A stretch of DNA of 64,000 nt from Aradus depressus (lineage: Eukaryota > Arthropoda > Insecta > Hemiptera > Aradidae): the NCBI GenBank assembly GCA_963662175.1, contig OY759215.1, forward strand, positions 24,417,079 to 24,481,078. The letters are read 5' to 3'. Made by a program: the position numbers and the translations under genes. Of the stretch, positions 34,201 to 49,200 are shown in pieces. Position 1 is the first letter of the stretch. Every line of letters begins with the position of its first letter. The notes below the pieces were generated by a model, which was not told where the DNA came from, searched no databases, and saw only the letters and a list, made by a program, of their open reading frames with translations.

Positions 34201-37200
34201 ATTATAAGGTCCATCATAATCTTCTTCAACTCGCTTCCACCATACCTAAATAACTCCGAAGACAGACCGTCATATCCTGGTGCCTTGTTGTTCTTTAACC
34301 TCTCCATGGCCTCGGTTATTTCAAGCTCATCGGGTGGCTCGAGCTCATCCTCTTCTGATCGTGGAATCACAAGATCCTCCATGGATTCTCTTCTCTGACC
34401 ACCGTTAAGGAGTTCGTCAAAATGCCGCCTCCATCTTTGAAGGACCTGATTCTTTTCGTTCAGCAAAGTCCCGTTTTCGTCCTTACAAGCCCTCGATCTT
34501 GGCTTGAACGGCTTTCTCCCTTTATTCACCTTCTGGTAGAATTTTCTATTTTCATCTACCGTTCTCAGCCTCTCGAGTTCTTCCAGCTCCTGGTTTTCCC
34601 ATTGCCGCTTCTTTCTACGATGGAGGTGCTTCTCGTCCCTTCTCCTCTGACGATACTCTTCTCTAGCTCTACGCGTACGCCTCTGCAGCATGGCTCTATA
34701 CGCTTCGTTCTTGACATCTGTGACAGTTTTACAATCATCATCGAACCAAGGGGCTCGGGTCTCTCTCTCTTGTGGTCCTAGCGTTTCCTCCGCAGTCTGT
34801 CCAATGGCCTGACAGTACTTGGTCCATCTCTGGTCCAGGCAGCAGCCATCTGGAATTTCCACTGCTCGCAATTTCTCTTCCAAGTTCGCCACTATATTAT
34901 ATTATTATTATATTGCCTTATATTTGGCCATACCTCTATAACGATGTTATTGGTTATTTACATAACATTCATGTTCCCCCTCCCCCCCTATGGGAGGGAC
35001 TTCTATCTGTGAAATAAAACTCGGGATTCAAACCCGCAACCTGTGTGTGACCATGCGTTTTTAATTTTATTTCAGGTAGAAATAGAATGCGAGAAATAAG
35101 GACCTTCATAATGCACATAAAAACAAATATGTACATTGTACATACATTCAGACAATGTTCGAAGAATAGTTTCTGATGTCCTAAACTCGAACCCAAAGTG
35201 AGCTTTACAAACCATTTTTAGTATATACAGCATTTCTCTAACCCAACACTCCTCGGCGACTTCCACCATCTTGGCAGAGGACTCAACGTATAGTGTAAAA
35301 AGACGCATCAAATGATGGTTGTTATTCCAGCCAGGTCGCCATTGAATCAACAAACTCACTACTTGCTAATTGATATTTGTATGTATTTGTATAATATATA
35401 TTATATTCTGTTTGTTGTAAAATTAAATTATAAGCTTAAATTTTTTCCGTAATGCAAATAAATATACCGAAGTGAGGACTGAACCGTAAACCGGGTAACC
35501 CTCGAAAAAAAAAATGTGCCTCTACAACTTTTATTTGAACAGTGTTTTCATTGTCATTAACATAAGAGGTATCAGACAATTAGGCTCTGAAGTAAAGTGG
35601 TTTCAATTTTTGTCCTATTTCGGCCACAATTTGGTAATTATTCCAAATCGGGCCTCCGCCCCAAATCGCCCCCAATTTTTTTTTATTAATTCGCATAACC
35701 AACAACAACATGAAAACATTAATATTAAGTTGGGGGAAGGAAAAAAAAAAATCTAGTTCATAAAAAAAAATTATTTCTAAATATAAACGATAGGTATAAT
35801 ATGTCAACTATTCTTCATATTTCACTTAATATTGAATGAAATAATCTAGGATTATGGCATAAAACTGTAAACCACAGTAAGATTTTCAAAAATCTAGTTG
35901 ATGTATCCGAAGAAATAAAATGTTGGCCCTCCCGTCGGTCCTTTAAGTGAAACAGTCAGGTTCTCCTGATAAGAGAAACCCCATGGGGGAGTATAATAAA
36001 AATATCTAGTTCATTAAAAAAAAAAAAAAACATTAAGGAGTAGTCAAGGTCTACGCCGTACATTTTCCGAGAAAACGTCGGGATAAAATCAATTTTCATT
36101 TTCTTTTCGATGCTGCCGTAGCTCTTGCATTTGCTCGGCACTAGACTTTTTAGATTTTTTTAATCCCTCTTGATGCGAGCTTTCCTCTGATTTAAGTTTT
36201 CTATAATTCCGCGCATATTTACGATTCATATGAGACACCTTTAATTTTTTTGCAATTTTGAATTTAATACTGATTTTTACATATCTTTCGGCGAATATTT
36301 TTATTGTTTCACTTTGAGTCCTAGTAGTGCTCCTCAAGCTCTTAGCAATGACACCCGAATCAACGTCCTATCTAAACGGGTTATCACGCTACACTAATTT
36401 CTAATTTTACACAACGCTAATTCGCAACAATCATCCGCCGGTGCCCACACTAACCTGATAACATCACAGGCAAAACAAACACTGGACAACAAAGACGTAC
36501 AGACATGCTCTATCCATTGTGATCTCAACCGTTGTTAACGCATTATTAGTCTCGTAGTTATTATCGATTGAAATCTGACGGTATTTTGTAACACAAGAAA
36601 GTTTGACCGGCTATCACTGTGCTTAACGAGCGAATAGACGTTTTCACGTCAAAAGGTATTTCTCAATATAAACGATATAATATGTCAATTGGATATTCTT
36701 TTTATGGTGGTTTCTCTGGATGAACCTAGACTGTTTCACTAAAAGGACCGACGGGAGGGCCAACATTTTATTTCTTCGGATACATCAACTAGATTTTTGA
36801 AATACTTACTGTGAATTACAGTTTTATGCTCTAATCCTAGATTATTTCATTCAATATTAAATAAAGTTTCGAAGAATAGTTGACAAATTATATCGTTTAT
36901 ATTGAGAAATATATTTTTTTTTTATGAACTATATGTTTTTATTTTTTTTCCTTCCCCCGACTTAATATTAATGTTTTCATGTTGTTGTTGGTTATGCTAT
37001 TTATTACTAAAAGAAAAATTGGGCGCGCGATTCGGAATAATTACCCACAATTTAATCAGACGTAAGAACATTTGACATCATCATTTAAAAGTTCAAGTTT
37101 ATTGCTACGATAGGTTTTTAGATAGAGCGCTCGCTAAGTCCCAGTAATACACACTTCCACACTCACACAAACATAGTCGAGTTCAGTGGGCATTGAACAC

Positions 37201-40200
37201 TTGATCTCAAATTTTTGCAAGATTACAAATACTAGGTTTAACAAAGCAATAAATTAAACTGGACTTTTTTTTTGTGGAAAATGCTAGTTTATCTTGACAT
37301 TCCCTAAATATGTTTGAAAAATCGTAATTCTCTATTTAAGATCCCTCACTGAGCTCGAAATTGTAAACAAAATATGAACTTATTTATACAAAATGTAAAA
37401 AAAAAATAATTTTCCTAAACTTACCTCCCATCATTTCGGTAACAGAAACATCAGCGCTCCTCGCGTTGAACACAAGATTCCCGATCACTATGAAGTCCAA
37501 TATATCCTCATGGAGGCAGTAGGTAGCAGTCATTTGTTCATTTTCAAAGACAAATATCTGAAAAAATATATATTATTTATTTATAAAATACTAATTATAT
37601 GTTGACAAATAATATTGTACGATATGCTTCCCAATATTTTACTCTAAGAAATTCTGGGGGGCCCCGATAATCTAAGTACGCCAGTGTTCATATTCACCTA
37701 GAAAATTTCGAGAATATAGGCCAAAAGATGTGGGTGCCTCTAACTTCCTTAGAGTATCAAATTGATGCCTGTTGTAGAAATTCGGATTCAGGCTTATATC
37801 TGATTTCGCGAGAAGAAAAACAAAACATGAAGTATATGTAATTGCTTTGAGTTAATAGAACGATCATTTTCGATTCAACTCTTAAATGGAAAGGTTTATC
37901 TCTGAAACACAAGATGATTTTATAAGCCTTTGAACAATTTTTTTAAAAGTAAACTAAACTATTTAATGAACGACCTATGTGCAAATATAATTTTATTTAA
38001 TAGCGAATTTGAATACTCCAAATTTAAGTTATGAGAGAGTACACGGTATGTTGAAAAAGGGAGATTTAGGAGAGAGGTGTTCTCTCTCCGCATACTCCAA
38101 CAGTTAGTCATTTCCTTGGCTCCAAGTCTATTCTAGATAGGCTGTCCTTGTGGAACGAATTCCACTCTAAAAATCTACATTAAGAAAAAAGGAAGAAAAA
38201 AAAGTCTCATATTCTACCTAAGGGATCTGCACGATGTATAATAATTTACGGTTCAAATAATACAGTTCATTCACTATTAGAACCTGGTAGATTGCCAACA
38301 TCTAGACAGGTTATTGTTCAGTCTCTCTTTAGTGACACGTTGACTCATTAAGTGACTATTTTTAAGATGAAAACATCGAAGAGAGGATATATAGTCGGTG
38401 CGTTTAGGCGCTTCAGCACATCCTCTTTTCGGAATAACGGAATAAAAAAAATTGGGAAGGTTCGAGCTGCACGGAACATTCCCATAGGGCTCCCAATTAG
38501 ATTAAATACAGTTAGTTGGGAGCAGATATGTAGTATAAATACATATTTAGATTATTCACAGTTATTGTGGCTCATGCCCGGGCTTTAACTATTAGGTCAT
38601 ATCGCCTACTACCAGAGCGCTCTTTCGTCACTCGGGTGGACATGAGGCCGACTCTATTGTGGGAGTCCTAAATTTTGCCTTTCCAGGTTTATTCATCTTG
38701 GATAGGGTACCAATTTAACGAGTACCTGACATGTACAAACTCGGGACCATCGCTTAAGGTCCCATCCGAAGGACGGCGTGCTCTAGATTTTTTATCTCCC
38801 AAAATAAACCTAAGGACCTCGGCAGGGTTTCGAACTCGCGATCTTGAACTCAGATTAAATACAGTTAGGTATTGTGACTCATGCCCGGGCTTTAACTACG
38901 AGGTATGCTGCTGGTATCATTTTAAAGAAAAATGAATGTTCCCCATAGAGGAAATTACCGCGAATCTATAAGCTGAACCTTCTAAATATTGAATTATTGC
39001 TGTGAAAAAGGGAATAAATAAAAAAAAATCTATTAACAATACGAATACAATTTTTTTTAGATTTAAATTTAGACACTTCAATTACCGTCACAAATCACTG
39101 GAAGAAAAAAAAAATCGGCGAAATGTGACGTGATATAAGGTACTTTATTCATCAGATTTATTTATTCACCTCCGATTTACTATCAATTACACATTTTTTT
39201 GTTAGTTTTAATTAAACAATTGAAGTATGGTCGTTAAGATGTTCGATAGAGTTCTCTGTCCAGCATGGCTCATATGTTCATAGATAGTCACTTTAACCAC
39301 ATAGCAACCGCGGCCTCACACTTCAGGTTAGCACCTAATCATCTTAACTACTATTAGCAACAACTTTGCGCAATCCCAAAAATGTAGCATTCCCCTGAAA
39401 TTTCGAGAGTCTGTCCACGCCATGCTGTCATCCCAAATTCAACTTCTGGAGACCTTCAAGTAGATGTACCACTCAACATTTTACTTACAATTAGACAAAA
39501 ATATGATCCTCAAGAATCTGGTACGCAAAGTATCCTTTGCATTCCTCGATTCATCCTGATCATTCCCAATATGTCGTGAGCCATTCTGTCATCCTGCATT
39601 AAATTCGTGAGGACTATCAATGGCAGTCATTAAGTCTCTGATAGCAGAGCCTATTGCTAGAAGCAAGAAATGTACTCTACACATCACACCCACATCAACA
39701 CACAACTGAAACCAGCCACTGCTCGCTCTCCAGGATGGACAGGAAGCAATGCAACGGACAGACTTCCACTAACAGACAGACCGAGATCCTCTTATCTTTC
39801 TTTGTGAGGCTGACAATTATCAAATGGTTATTATAGAGGTTACTTAGTTCGCCATTTGAAACCAAACACTGCAACAACAAAATGAATATCAGTCTCACAA
39901 CGACTCATGACTACCGCAAGGCGACGAAATTCTACGACGATAACATCGTGAAGAACTACTTTCGACCGCCATGAGGATAGGTAACTTCGTAATTATACGG
40001 GGTTATCTTGTTCATCATCCCGTCATAAAAGTGAACCGCATCCTCAACCAAGACAGAGACCCCACTATGCAGTTGAGCTGGAATAACCCACCTGGAAAAG
40101 CCATGTTTCAACTGACTCGATTCCATTATGCAGTCGTTAAAGTGGAGCCATGTCAACGTTAAAGTAGAGTCGCGCAGTCCATCAACTGCCAGTCTTTTGG

Positions 40201-43200
40201 GCACAACCTAATTATGTCAATTGATAAGAAACAGAGACCCCCCAGTACACCACCCATATAGGACAACCCCAAGACAGACCGAAGTGTTTGTTCGACCAAA
40301 GCAGACCTCGACGCCAACCTAACTTACCCAGACGCAAAGGCACACACCCTCCAGCTAACGGCATGAATGACATCACACAATTCCCACCGTCCTTAAATCC
40401 CTATCATAAAGACCTAATCTTCTCACCCAAGTTTTCATCTAACCATGGTGAAACCTATCCAACCTAAACGGGAACACCGACGGGCTAAAAGACAGACCAA
40501 CAATACTCATAGACTTTTGCTATATCGAAATATATCGCTATCCTCTTCGTTCTGTCCTGGACAGTAAAGTTACAAGTTCAAACTAATCTTACGCTCCAAG
40601 CGTTCGATTGTACAGCACTAGTTGGTTTCCGGTATTTTCAGGAAATGTCTGTGCGGATGTGTATTCCACAAGAGATGGCAACCCTGACTATAACCTCCTA
40701 GTATTAATATAATGTTGAGGCTCAAACCATTTAATGTAAGGCCGTGAGCTCCACGTGTTTTTTTTCTTATTTAGTATTCGAAATAGCAATTTTACATTGA
40801 GAAGGGGAGGTGGAGAGTTGAACCATGAAAACAGAAATAAGCGGGAGCTGTGTTGACTCGGCTCCAACTAGCAGCCTACTCTATGATGGATTGAGCGGCT
40901 GGAGGGCACATAACATACTTTAGCCAAACCGATCACTACCACCATCACACTGCTCTGATGAATTTTGCTTAGCTTTATTAGCACGAATAACAACCAGAAA
41001 ACCCATTGAATAATTATGGTATGAAGTCCCATTTATCTAGAGTTTGTGGTTATACATTATTTAAAATACAGAATACTCATCAAAGTCTTCTGTGCAGAAA
41101 TAATTTTTAGATTGCATCAACTTTTTGTACTCTTTTCAAGTAAATGTATAAAAAGAGTGGTCTGATATTTTGGATATATTTAAAAAACACAACACAAAGA
41201 ATGTCTAGACAGGTATACCTACCAAACCTACCTATGAAATTGCGTCAACACCTTTAATTTTTCATTAGGTTTGTATTGAAAATTATTGTAGGAATGTTTA
41301 ATTATTCCTGCCATATGAAGCAATTAACATGGTAAGATAAATACCAACGCAATACCTTCCAAATACTGAAACATACGACAAAATGACCAAACATATGGCT
41401 AGTAAGAGCTTTGCCAAGTGCTTTTTTGCGAATTGACCGCCCGGCCTTTCCATGGCAATGGCGTGGCAGTTTATTTTATCTAGGAGGTAAAAAAAAACAT
41501 AAGCACGCCGTCCTTCGGATTGGACGTTAAGCGATGGTCCCGAGCCTGTACGATGTCAGATACTCGTTAAAGACCCCTACCCTTGGTGAGTAAAAATTTT
41601 GGGTAGGCAAAATTTAGGACTGCCATAGTAGTCGGGCTCATGTCCACTAGAGTGACGAAAGAGCGCTCTGGTAGTAGGCGATATGACCTCGTAGTTAAAG
41701 ACCAGGCATGAGTCCTAATAACTAAGAAATCATATATTCTTTTTCATCCATGTTCACCTCACTCCTCAATATAAAGATCGTTCCTGAAAGCGAATAGAGT
41801 TTTACTTTATTTCAAAAAATTCATTTAATAAAATTAGAAGATACTCCAATGTCGACAAAGTACCACCCAGATGACCTCACAAAATATCGCCTTATTTAGC
41901 TTTATTTAAAAGAAATGTATTATTAACATCACAGCTATTAATATAAAAACCAATATTGTAGTTGATATTGGATTTAAAAACAACAGCCCTCGTTAAAAAA
42001 ATGACGTTTGTTAAAATATCAATGTGGCGTGTGTACCATTCTTTCAGATAGCGATAATCTGGCATTCGCGCCAACCTATATAGGTTTTGTCATTTTTATT
42101 CGTCCTAAGATATAATAATATAATTTGTTTCGAATTTTGAACGTTGGTTACCATACCTCGGTTTGGTCATTTTGGGGGGGTCCAAAGAAGTTTATTTCCG
42201 GCTTTGGAAAAAGCCTAAGAGTGAACAAATTGGGACTTTGCTTGAAGTTTAATTTTCAAAAATACTAATAACTGTAAAATCAACTAGGAGGGGGAGGGGG
42301 GGGGGGGGGGCAATAATTTGGAAAATATGTGGGTAACAAAGTGAATCTGGCTGGGAGCTCGGGACTCAGGCCACCTTATCTGTGCCAAGTTTAAACGGAT
42401 TCTATTAAATCCTCCAAATGTTACCGTTCGTCTAAACATATCGCACACCTATAAATACATATATACATTTTTTCACTTCTTCGCTTTCGTCTTCAAGGGA
42501 ATACTCTATAAAAATTCAGCTGAAATTTATTTCGTCATTACTGGTTTTTAATGGTGACATGGAGAAAATTAATAAAGCAATTTCAATGTTGGTAGCTATG
42601 ATGTTAAACACTAAAGCCACGGATATACCAGGACATTACCCGTCTAACCTACATATATGATATTATGTTATTTTGAGTGAATAACTGCCCCAGCTATACC
42701 AAGTATAGGGGAAGTTATATATTCGATCCGAAATTCGATGTTGAGTTTTCACCGGAATTTCATGTTTTCCGACCCCTCATTCTGAAAATTAAAAAAACAA
42801 GCAGGTTCTCGGATGTATATGTTTCGCCTCTTCGCACGGAATCAGAGGAAATTTCTGGACCGTCACTCTACAAAAGTGCCTAATGGTCCACGGCAAACTT
42901 CCCAGGATGATATGAATATCATTAATAATAATAAAATTTACAGATGTGAAATTTCATCACGATCCGACCATCCGTTAATGAGCTAGAACAATTTTTATGC
43001 TTAGCCCCCTCCTTGTGAGAATTTGGAGACATCACACACCCTAGTTTTTTTTTTTTTTTTTTTTTTTTTTCATGTTAAATTTCATTCAACACCGATCATC
43101 CGTTGATGAGCTAGACCTATTTTTAGGCTTAGCTCCCCCCCCCCCCCCCACAACCCCCCCTCCCGTTAAGAATTTTGAGACGTCACACACTTTATTTTTC

Positions 43201-46200
43201 AATTGACTATTAAGAATATTACATGTGAAATTTCATGACAATCCGACCATCTGTTAATGAGCTAGAACACATTTTGTGCTTAGCTCCCGTTCAAAATGTT
43301 CCCACACCATATAGCCTATTTTATTATTATATAATCTGGCTAAAAAAGGATGCTTACATGTTTGTCGATTTCCACCAGAACAAATTATATCGGATAAACC
43401 TTTTTCAAGAATTCTCAAAGTCCACTTTTTTGGCAGTCTTTTTGTTTAAACAGAAAAACGGCTGCACCGAATTTGATAAAATTTCTTTCAAATCATATTT
43501 ACGTTGATACCCTTCAATTGGCACCAAAGCGGAGTCGATATAGTTTTTCATTCGCGAGATATCATGCAGGTAAAATTGACCACTCACGTACGTACGTATA
43601 CACACACACACTCATACTTCTTTTCAAAAATAGTGTAAAAATACTGTAAAGACCTTGAAACATAAAAATATGATGAAAATTTTGATTTATATTTTCGGAC
43701 CCATTACTTCCCTATATGCTGGGAAGTTATGGCAATGTACGGGAGGAGCTGGGAGAGCTGGAATTGATCAACTACTTTACTACTCTACCTCCGAAACAGA
43801 TTTGGGTCTCACTCAGGCTACTGGGTGTCACGTATGAGTGTTGGGTGATGTCACGTACCCTATGTTTGAGCAGAACGTTTAAGGATGCTAGGAAATTTGC
43901 TAATTCAATGTTTTATTTAACGTTTTTGTGAACTTTTGTTTGTTTAAACACGTAAACAAATTGTCTCAAGAAAATTTACCTTTTTATTATTTGAAAAGTT
44001 ATTTATACCCATAAAAGTGAGCAAAATTACTTACTTTTCACCCAAGTTATGGGTGAGAATGAAACCCAACATCAACTCGACCGAAAAACCGTCAAAACGG
44101 TCAACACGAAAAATGGACTCACGGATAACCTCAAAGCACGACTGAACAATACAGGTAACCCAGACCAGTCGAACTCACTCCGACTAGTGAGCCAGCCGAA
44201 GAGACCCTGTCCCCCAGAAGAAGACATGGAGTTCCCAGCACTCCCGGAGTCAGCCATGCAGCTAGACGGAGAGCCCTCACCGGGGGCCAGCCACACCCAG
44301 CCCAAGCGGAACAGGTACGCAATTCATTCCACTATACCCACGCACAACACATTCGCGCCACTCGCAGCACTCATCACCGATCAACACACAAACGATACCA
44401 CCCCACAGACCGAAAAACAACTTCAAATCCCCCCAATTTTCCTTTGTGAAGCCGACGATTTTCAAAAAGTACTGACAGACATTAAAAGTATCACAACATC
44501 TCCCTTCAAAACAAAACAATGCCACAAAAAAATTAAAATATCCCTTATGACATCTGAAGACTTTAGGAAACTGACCAAATTTTACCAAACAAATGACGTA
44601 AAATACTATACTTTCCTGAACCCCGAGGATAGGAAACTTTCCGTTGTTATCCGAGGGGTTCCATACTCCCTGACTGAAACCGAAATCCAAGACGAACTAA
44701 CCCCGACATACCCAGTCCTGAGTGTAACAAGGCTACTGAACAAGGACAAAGGCCCCACTCCACCGTGTGTGTCGAGCTCCAGAATACTCCGGAGGGGAAA
44801 GCGATTTTTCAATTATCTCGTCTCTTTTACACTATAGTGACTGTCGAACCGCGGAAGAGGTCTCAACGCATTGTGCAGTGCACAAATTGCCAGCAAGTGG
44901 GACATAGCAAGAACTTCTGCCACCTTGACCCAAAATGTGTCAAGTGTGCAGGAGATCATCATTTCACAGCTTGCCCATCACGTACTCTCCAAGAGTCCCC
45001 AAAGTGCTCTAACTGTGGTGGAAGCCACCCCGCCAATTATAGAGGCTGTGAAACCTTCTTAAAACTTCAATCACGAATCACACACAGAAAACACATACCA
45101 ACCCACATTCATGACACAAATGCAAATCCATCTAGACTTACTCCCCAACCAGTCTCAGAAAATCCTCCACAGTCACAGCAAAACATCCCCTCAGGAGCTA
45201 AATCAAACCCTTGGTTTACCCGGAGCAGACACCAAACACAGACACCAGCAAGCACCCCTCATCAAACTAACCTCAACGAACAAGACCCCTCATCAAACCT
45301 ATTTGACATACTACTAAATTTAATTAAACCTTTCTTTCCCAAAATCAAATACTTCATTTCCACAATACTCAATAACATACTTTCTTCCAATTATGGTCAG
45401 CCCTAATTCCACAGTTGATCAAAATTTAACAATCCTAAATTGGAACGCGAATGGGTTGAAAGCAAAGCAACAGTCTTTCAGTAACCTCCTAACACGATAC
45501 AACATAGACATAGTTTGCCTAACAGAAACACACTTCAAAGCGACAGACACATTCACACTGACAGGATACGTGACATACAGACGAGACAGACAAACCCGAA
45601 TAGCCTCTGTTTGTGTGAAGAAAAAAATAAAGCATTCCCATCTACTTCTTCCTGAACTGGAGCACCTGGAGGCTGTCGGGATTCAACTGACACTCACCAA
45701 CAACAGACGACTCAACATCATCTCGGGATACCAACGACCAAACTTAAGAATAAAACAGACAGACCTAGAACACATTTTTACAGGAGACGCGACTGCACTT
45801 TTCGGGGACCTCAATAGCAAGCACACAATCTGGGGCTGCAGAAGAACCAATAACAATGGGGTCAGACTTTTGTCGGCCACAAACAACCTTGGTGTTCAGG
45901 TCTCAGCCCCAGACGAACCAACCTTCTACCCGTCACAACACAGATATCATCCAGACATCCTAGACATCACACTTATAAAAAATTTCACATTCCCAATATA
46001 TCACGAGACACTAACAGAACTCGATTCAGACCACGTCCCCGTCCTTAACACATTCACAGCACACAAACACTACACCGAACCGCTTCCACGACTTATAACA
46101 GGAAAAATTGATTGGAAAACTTTTCAATGGGAAATGGATCAAACTCTTGAAATTCCAATCTACTACAATCACACAGACGACATAGACTGGACAATACAGA

Positions 46201-49200
46201 CATTCACACAAACTGTTTACACATCTGTTCACAATGCTACATATCACCACTTCAAAGACAGACGACCACATATACATGACTCCATTCCCACTCAAATCCT
46301 AGCACTAATTCACGAAAAAAACACGGTTCGCAAACGCTGGCAAAGAACAAGAAGTGATGTAGATAAAAGAGACCTCAATCGCTTGACCCGACGGGTGAGA
46401 TGGGAGCTCGACAACCACAGAATTTGTAAGTACAGGGCTTACTTGACCGACATGACCCCCGGCGATAGTAGTCTCTGGAAAGAAACCCGACGAATTTCGA
46501 GACAAAACACATCCTTGCCCCCACTGACAGACGGACATCACACAGTGACGAGCGACGAAGACAAATGCGAAATCCTGGCAACACACCTCGAACAAAAGTA
46601 CCGCACACATGACACTGCTAACACAGACATGAACACCACAGTACACACATATCTATCCATACCGACACAAACTGTTGAAAATTTCATCAAGTTCACCACT
46701 CCCTCAAAAATCACAACATTAATAACAAACTTAGCAAACAACAAGGCCCCCGGTGAGGATCTCATTCCGAACATAGTGCTGAAGAAGCTGCCACCCAAGA
46801 GTATAGGCTTTCTAACCGGTCTGTTCAACGCATGCCTGCGATGCAGCTATTTTCCTCGAAATTGGAAAAACGCGGTTGTAATCGTCTTCCATAATCATGG
46901 TAAGCCCAAGCAAGAGCCGAACAGCTATCGGCCTATAAGCCTTCTGAACTCGTTGTCGAAGATCTTCGAACGACTAATATTGAGAAGACTGGGTTCTCAC
47001 CTGGAAAGCGCAGGAATTGTTCTAGCTCACCAGTTTGGTTTCAAACATAACCATTCATCTGTGCACCAGCTACAGAGGGTCTCGGAAAAGATTGTGAATG
47101 GTTTCGAACAGAAGACATATACAACCTCTGTCTTTTTAGATGTAGCTTCCGCGTTCGACTCGGTGTGGTATGAAGGTCTCCGCTATAAGCTGAGGAAGAC
47201 ATGGGCTCCACAGTACTTGGAAAAGATCGTTGATTCCTTTTTGGAGAACAGGACGTTTCAAGTGCGGGTCAACAACATCCTCAGCTCCAAGCGTAGTATT
47301 CTGGCGGGGGTGCCACAGGGAGCTATCCTCAGTCCCCTCCTCTTCAGCTTATACTGCTGCGACATCCCCGAGCTATGTAATACCACTCTAGCACTATACG
47401 CAGACGACACACTACTTATGTGTCAACATGAAGACCTCCAGACAGCAGTTGACATGTTACAAACTTCTCTCAACCACGTCTCCAGCTGTTTCGCTCGATG
47501 GAAGCTTCAGTTGAACGCCAGTAAAACAGAAGCGAAGATTTTTGCCCTTCGCCGATTTTTTACAGAGGACCAGAGTAGGCTGCGGGTTGACGGACTTCCC
47601 ATTCCATGGAACCCTAAAGATCAGGCTGTCCGGTACCTTGGTGTATTCTTAGACACACGGCTCACATGGAAACTTCACATCAACACAAAACTTACACAAG
47701 CATACACCCGTTTAAAACATCTCTATCCACTCATTAACCGCAACACACCCCTCAAACACTCTTGCACACTGCTCCTGTACAAAGCGTTACTTCTCCCATT
47801 GTTAACATACGCCTGTCCAATATGGCATGGCGCCAGTCCTTCACTCACAACACGACTACAAACATTCCAGAACAAAATTCTTCGTGTGTCTCTGAATGCA
47901 CCATGGTTTATCCGAAACAGCCAACTCCATGAGGAACTGGGAGTTCCTCGGGTCGCAGCCTATTTAAGGTCCTTAGTAGATAACTACCACGGAAGACTAG
48001 GCCTGTGTTCTGGAGCAGCCCACTACAATCTTGGCCAGCCTACTCTCCACAGAAGGCTCAAACCAAGATTATACCAAGACATTATTATTAATTAATTTCA
48101 TTTTATATTTTCCATTTTATACTTTGTGTGAAGAACCAAGATGTTCTGGTCCAAATAAAGTGTGTTGTTGTTTGTTGTTTCAGGCTACTGTGAAGCCTCG
48201 TATGAAACTTCCTACTACATCCATTACATCGGCAGTTATTATGATTCTGAAATTGAGCCATCCTCAACTTATCCTCCCCTTCCCTTTGGCCGATTGATAA
48301 TTTATATGTGTATCTGGTAGTTAAAGCCCGGACATGAGTCACATAAACTATCAAAATCACCGATGGCAGAAAAACATCGATACATATTAGTTAATAATTT
48401 CCCAAACAATTAAGTAAGCACAATTAAATTAATGAATATTTTGGAACCAATTTCAGAAGGCAAGGTTGTGTTGTAAAGGAGAAATAACGAAATGCAATAG
48501 CTAGAAGGGAACGCCGGTAGCATAGAGGTAACGTGCTTTCCGACTGTGCTCAAGATCCCAGGTCACAGCTGAAGCCTGACCTAAATCTGGGTAGGCAAAA
48601 TTTAGGATTTGCTTAGAAGAGTCGGGCTCAGGTCTACCAGAGTGGTGAAAAAGCGCTCTAGTAGTTGAAGCCCTGGCATGAGTCACAAAAACTATCAAAT
48701 AAAACTATAAGGATGAAAAAATACCGCTTTCCAGACGTCAATTTTTTTAATGGAATCAATGCAATATTAACAAGTTTAACAGTGTAAAAGGTGAAAATGA
48801 ACATTTATGAAAAACAAGTTGTCACAGTTGCCTTGATATCCAGGAAACTAGTTATAATGTATAATATCGGTGCATCGACCGCGACGTATAATAATAGTGT
48901 GTTCTTATACGGTTTTGGATTCACTTATATTTCATGTCAATACATTCATTACAACGACATATCTAATGCCCTAATCCCACTCCCTTCTTTAACCGATTTG
49001 GCGTAAAATCACTTGCGCTTTTGGTCCTACTTATAAAATTTCGTATCGATACATTCATTCTATCGGGAGTTTCATGTTCACAGACTGGCACAGAAACAGA
49101 TTTTTTTTTTTTCGTTTTTGGAATCAGGGGATCGGGCAAACATCCCAAATAGACCGAAATTTTATAAGTGTATCTTCATAAGGACCTCATAAGGATGACA

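Larger units (their letters stand above)
43824..48180 (+). mobile_element. full-length jockey-clade LINE
   Basis: A 10-bp target duplication CAGGCTACTG flanks the element exactly (43814-43823 and 48181-48190), giving a 4357-bp insertion with a 5' UTR of 225 bp, two ORFs and a short 3' UTR. AATAAA is at 48154-48159, followed by a TTG-rich tail GTGTTGTTGTTTGTTGTTT rather than a long poly(A). It lies in the 15.2-kb WD40 intron, in antisense to the host gene. ORF1 carries one frameshift; ORF2 is intact. Confidence 0.95.

Noticed and set aside
33445..34781. Several plus-strand frames
   Set aside because: Antisense shadows of the intact LINE reverse transcriptase.
44072..46828. Minus-strand frames over the jockey element
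   Set aside because: Shadows of ORF1 and ORF2; no independent protein signal.
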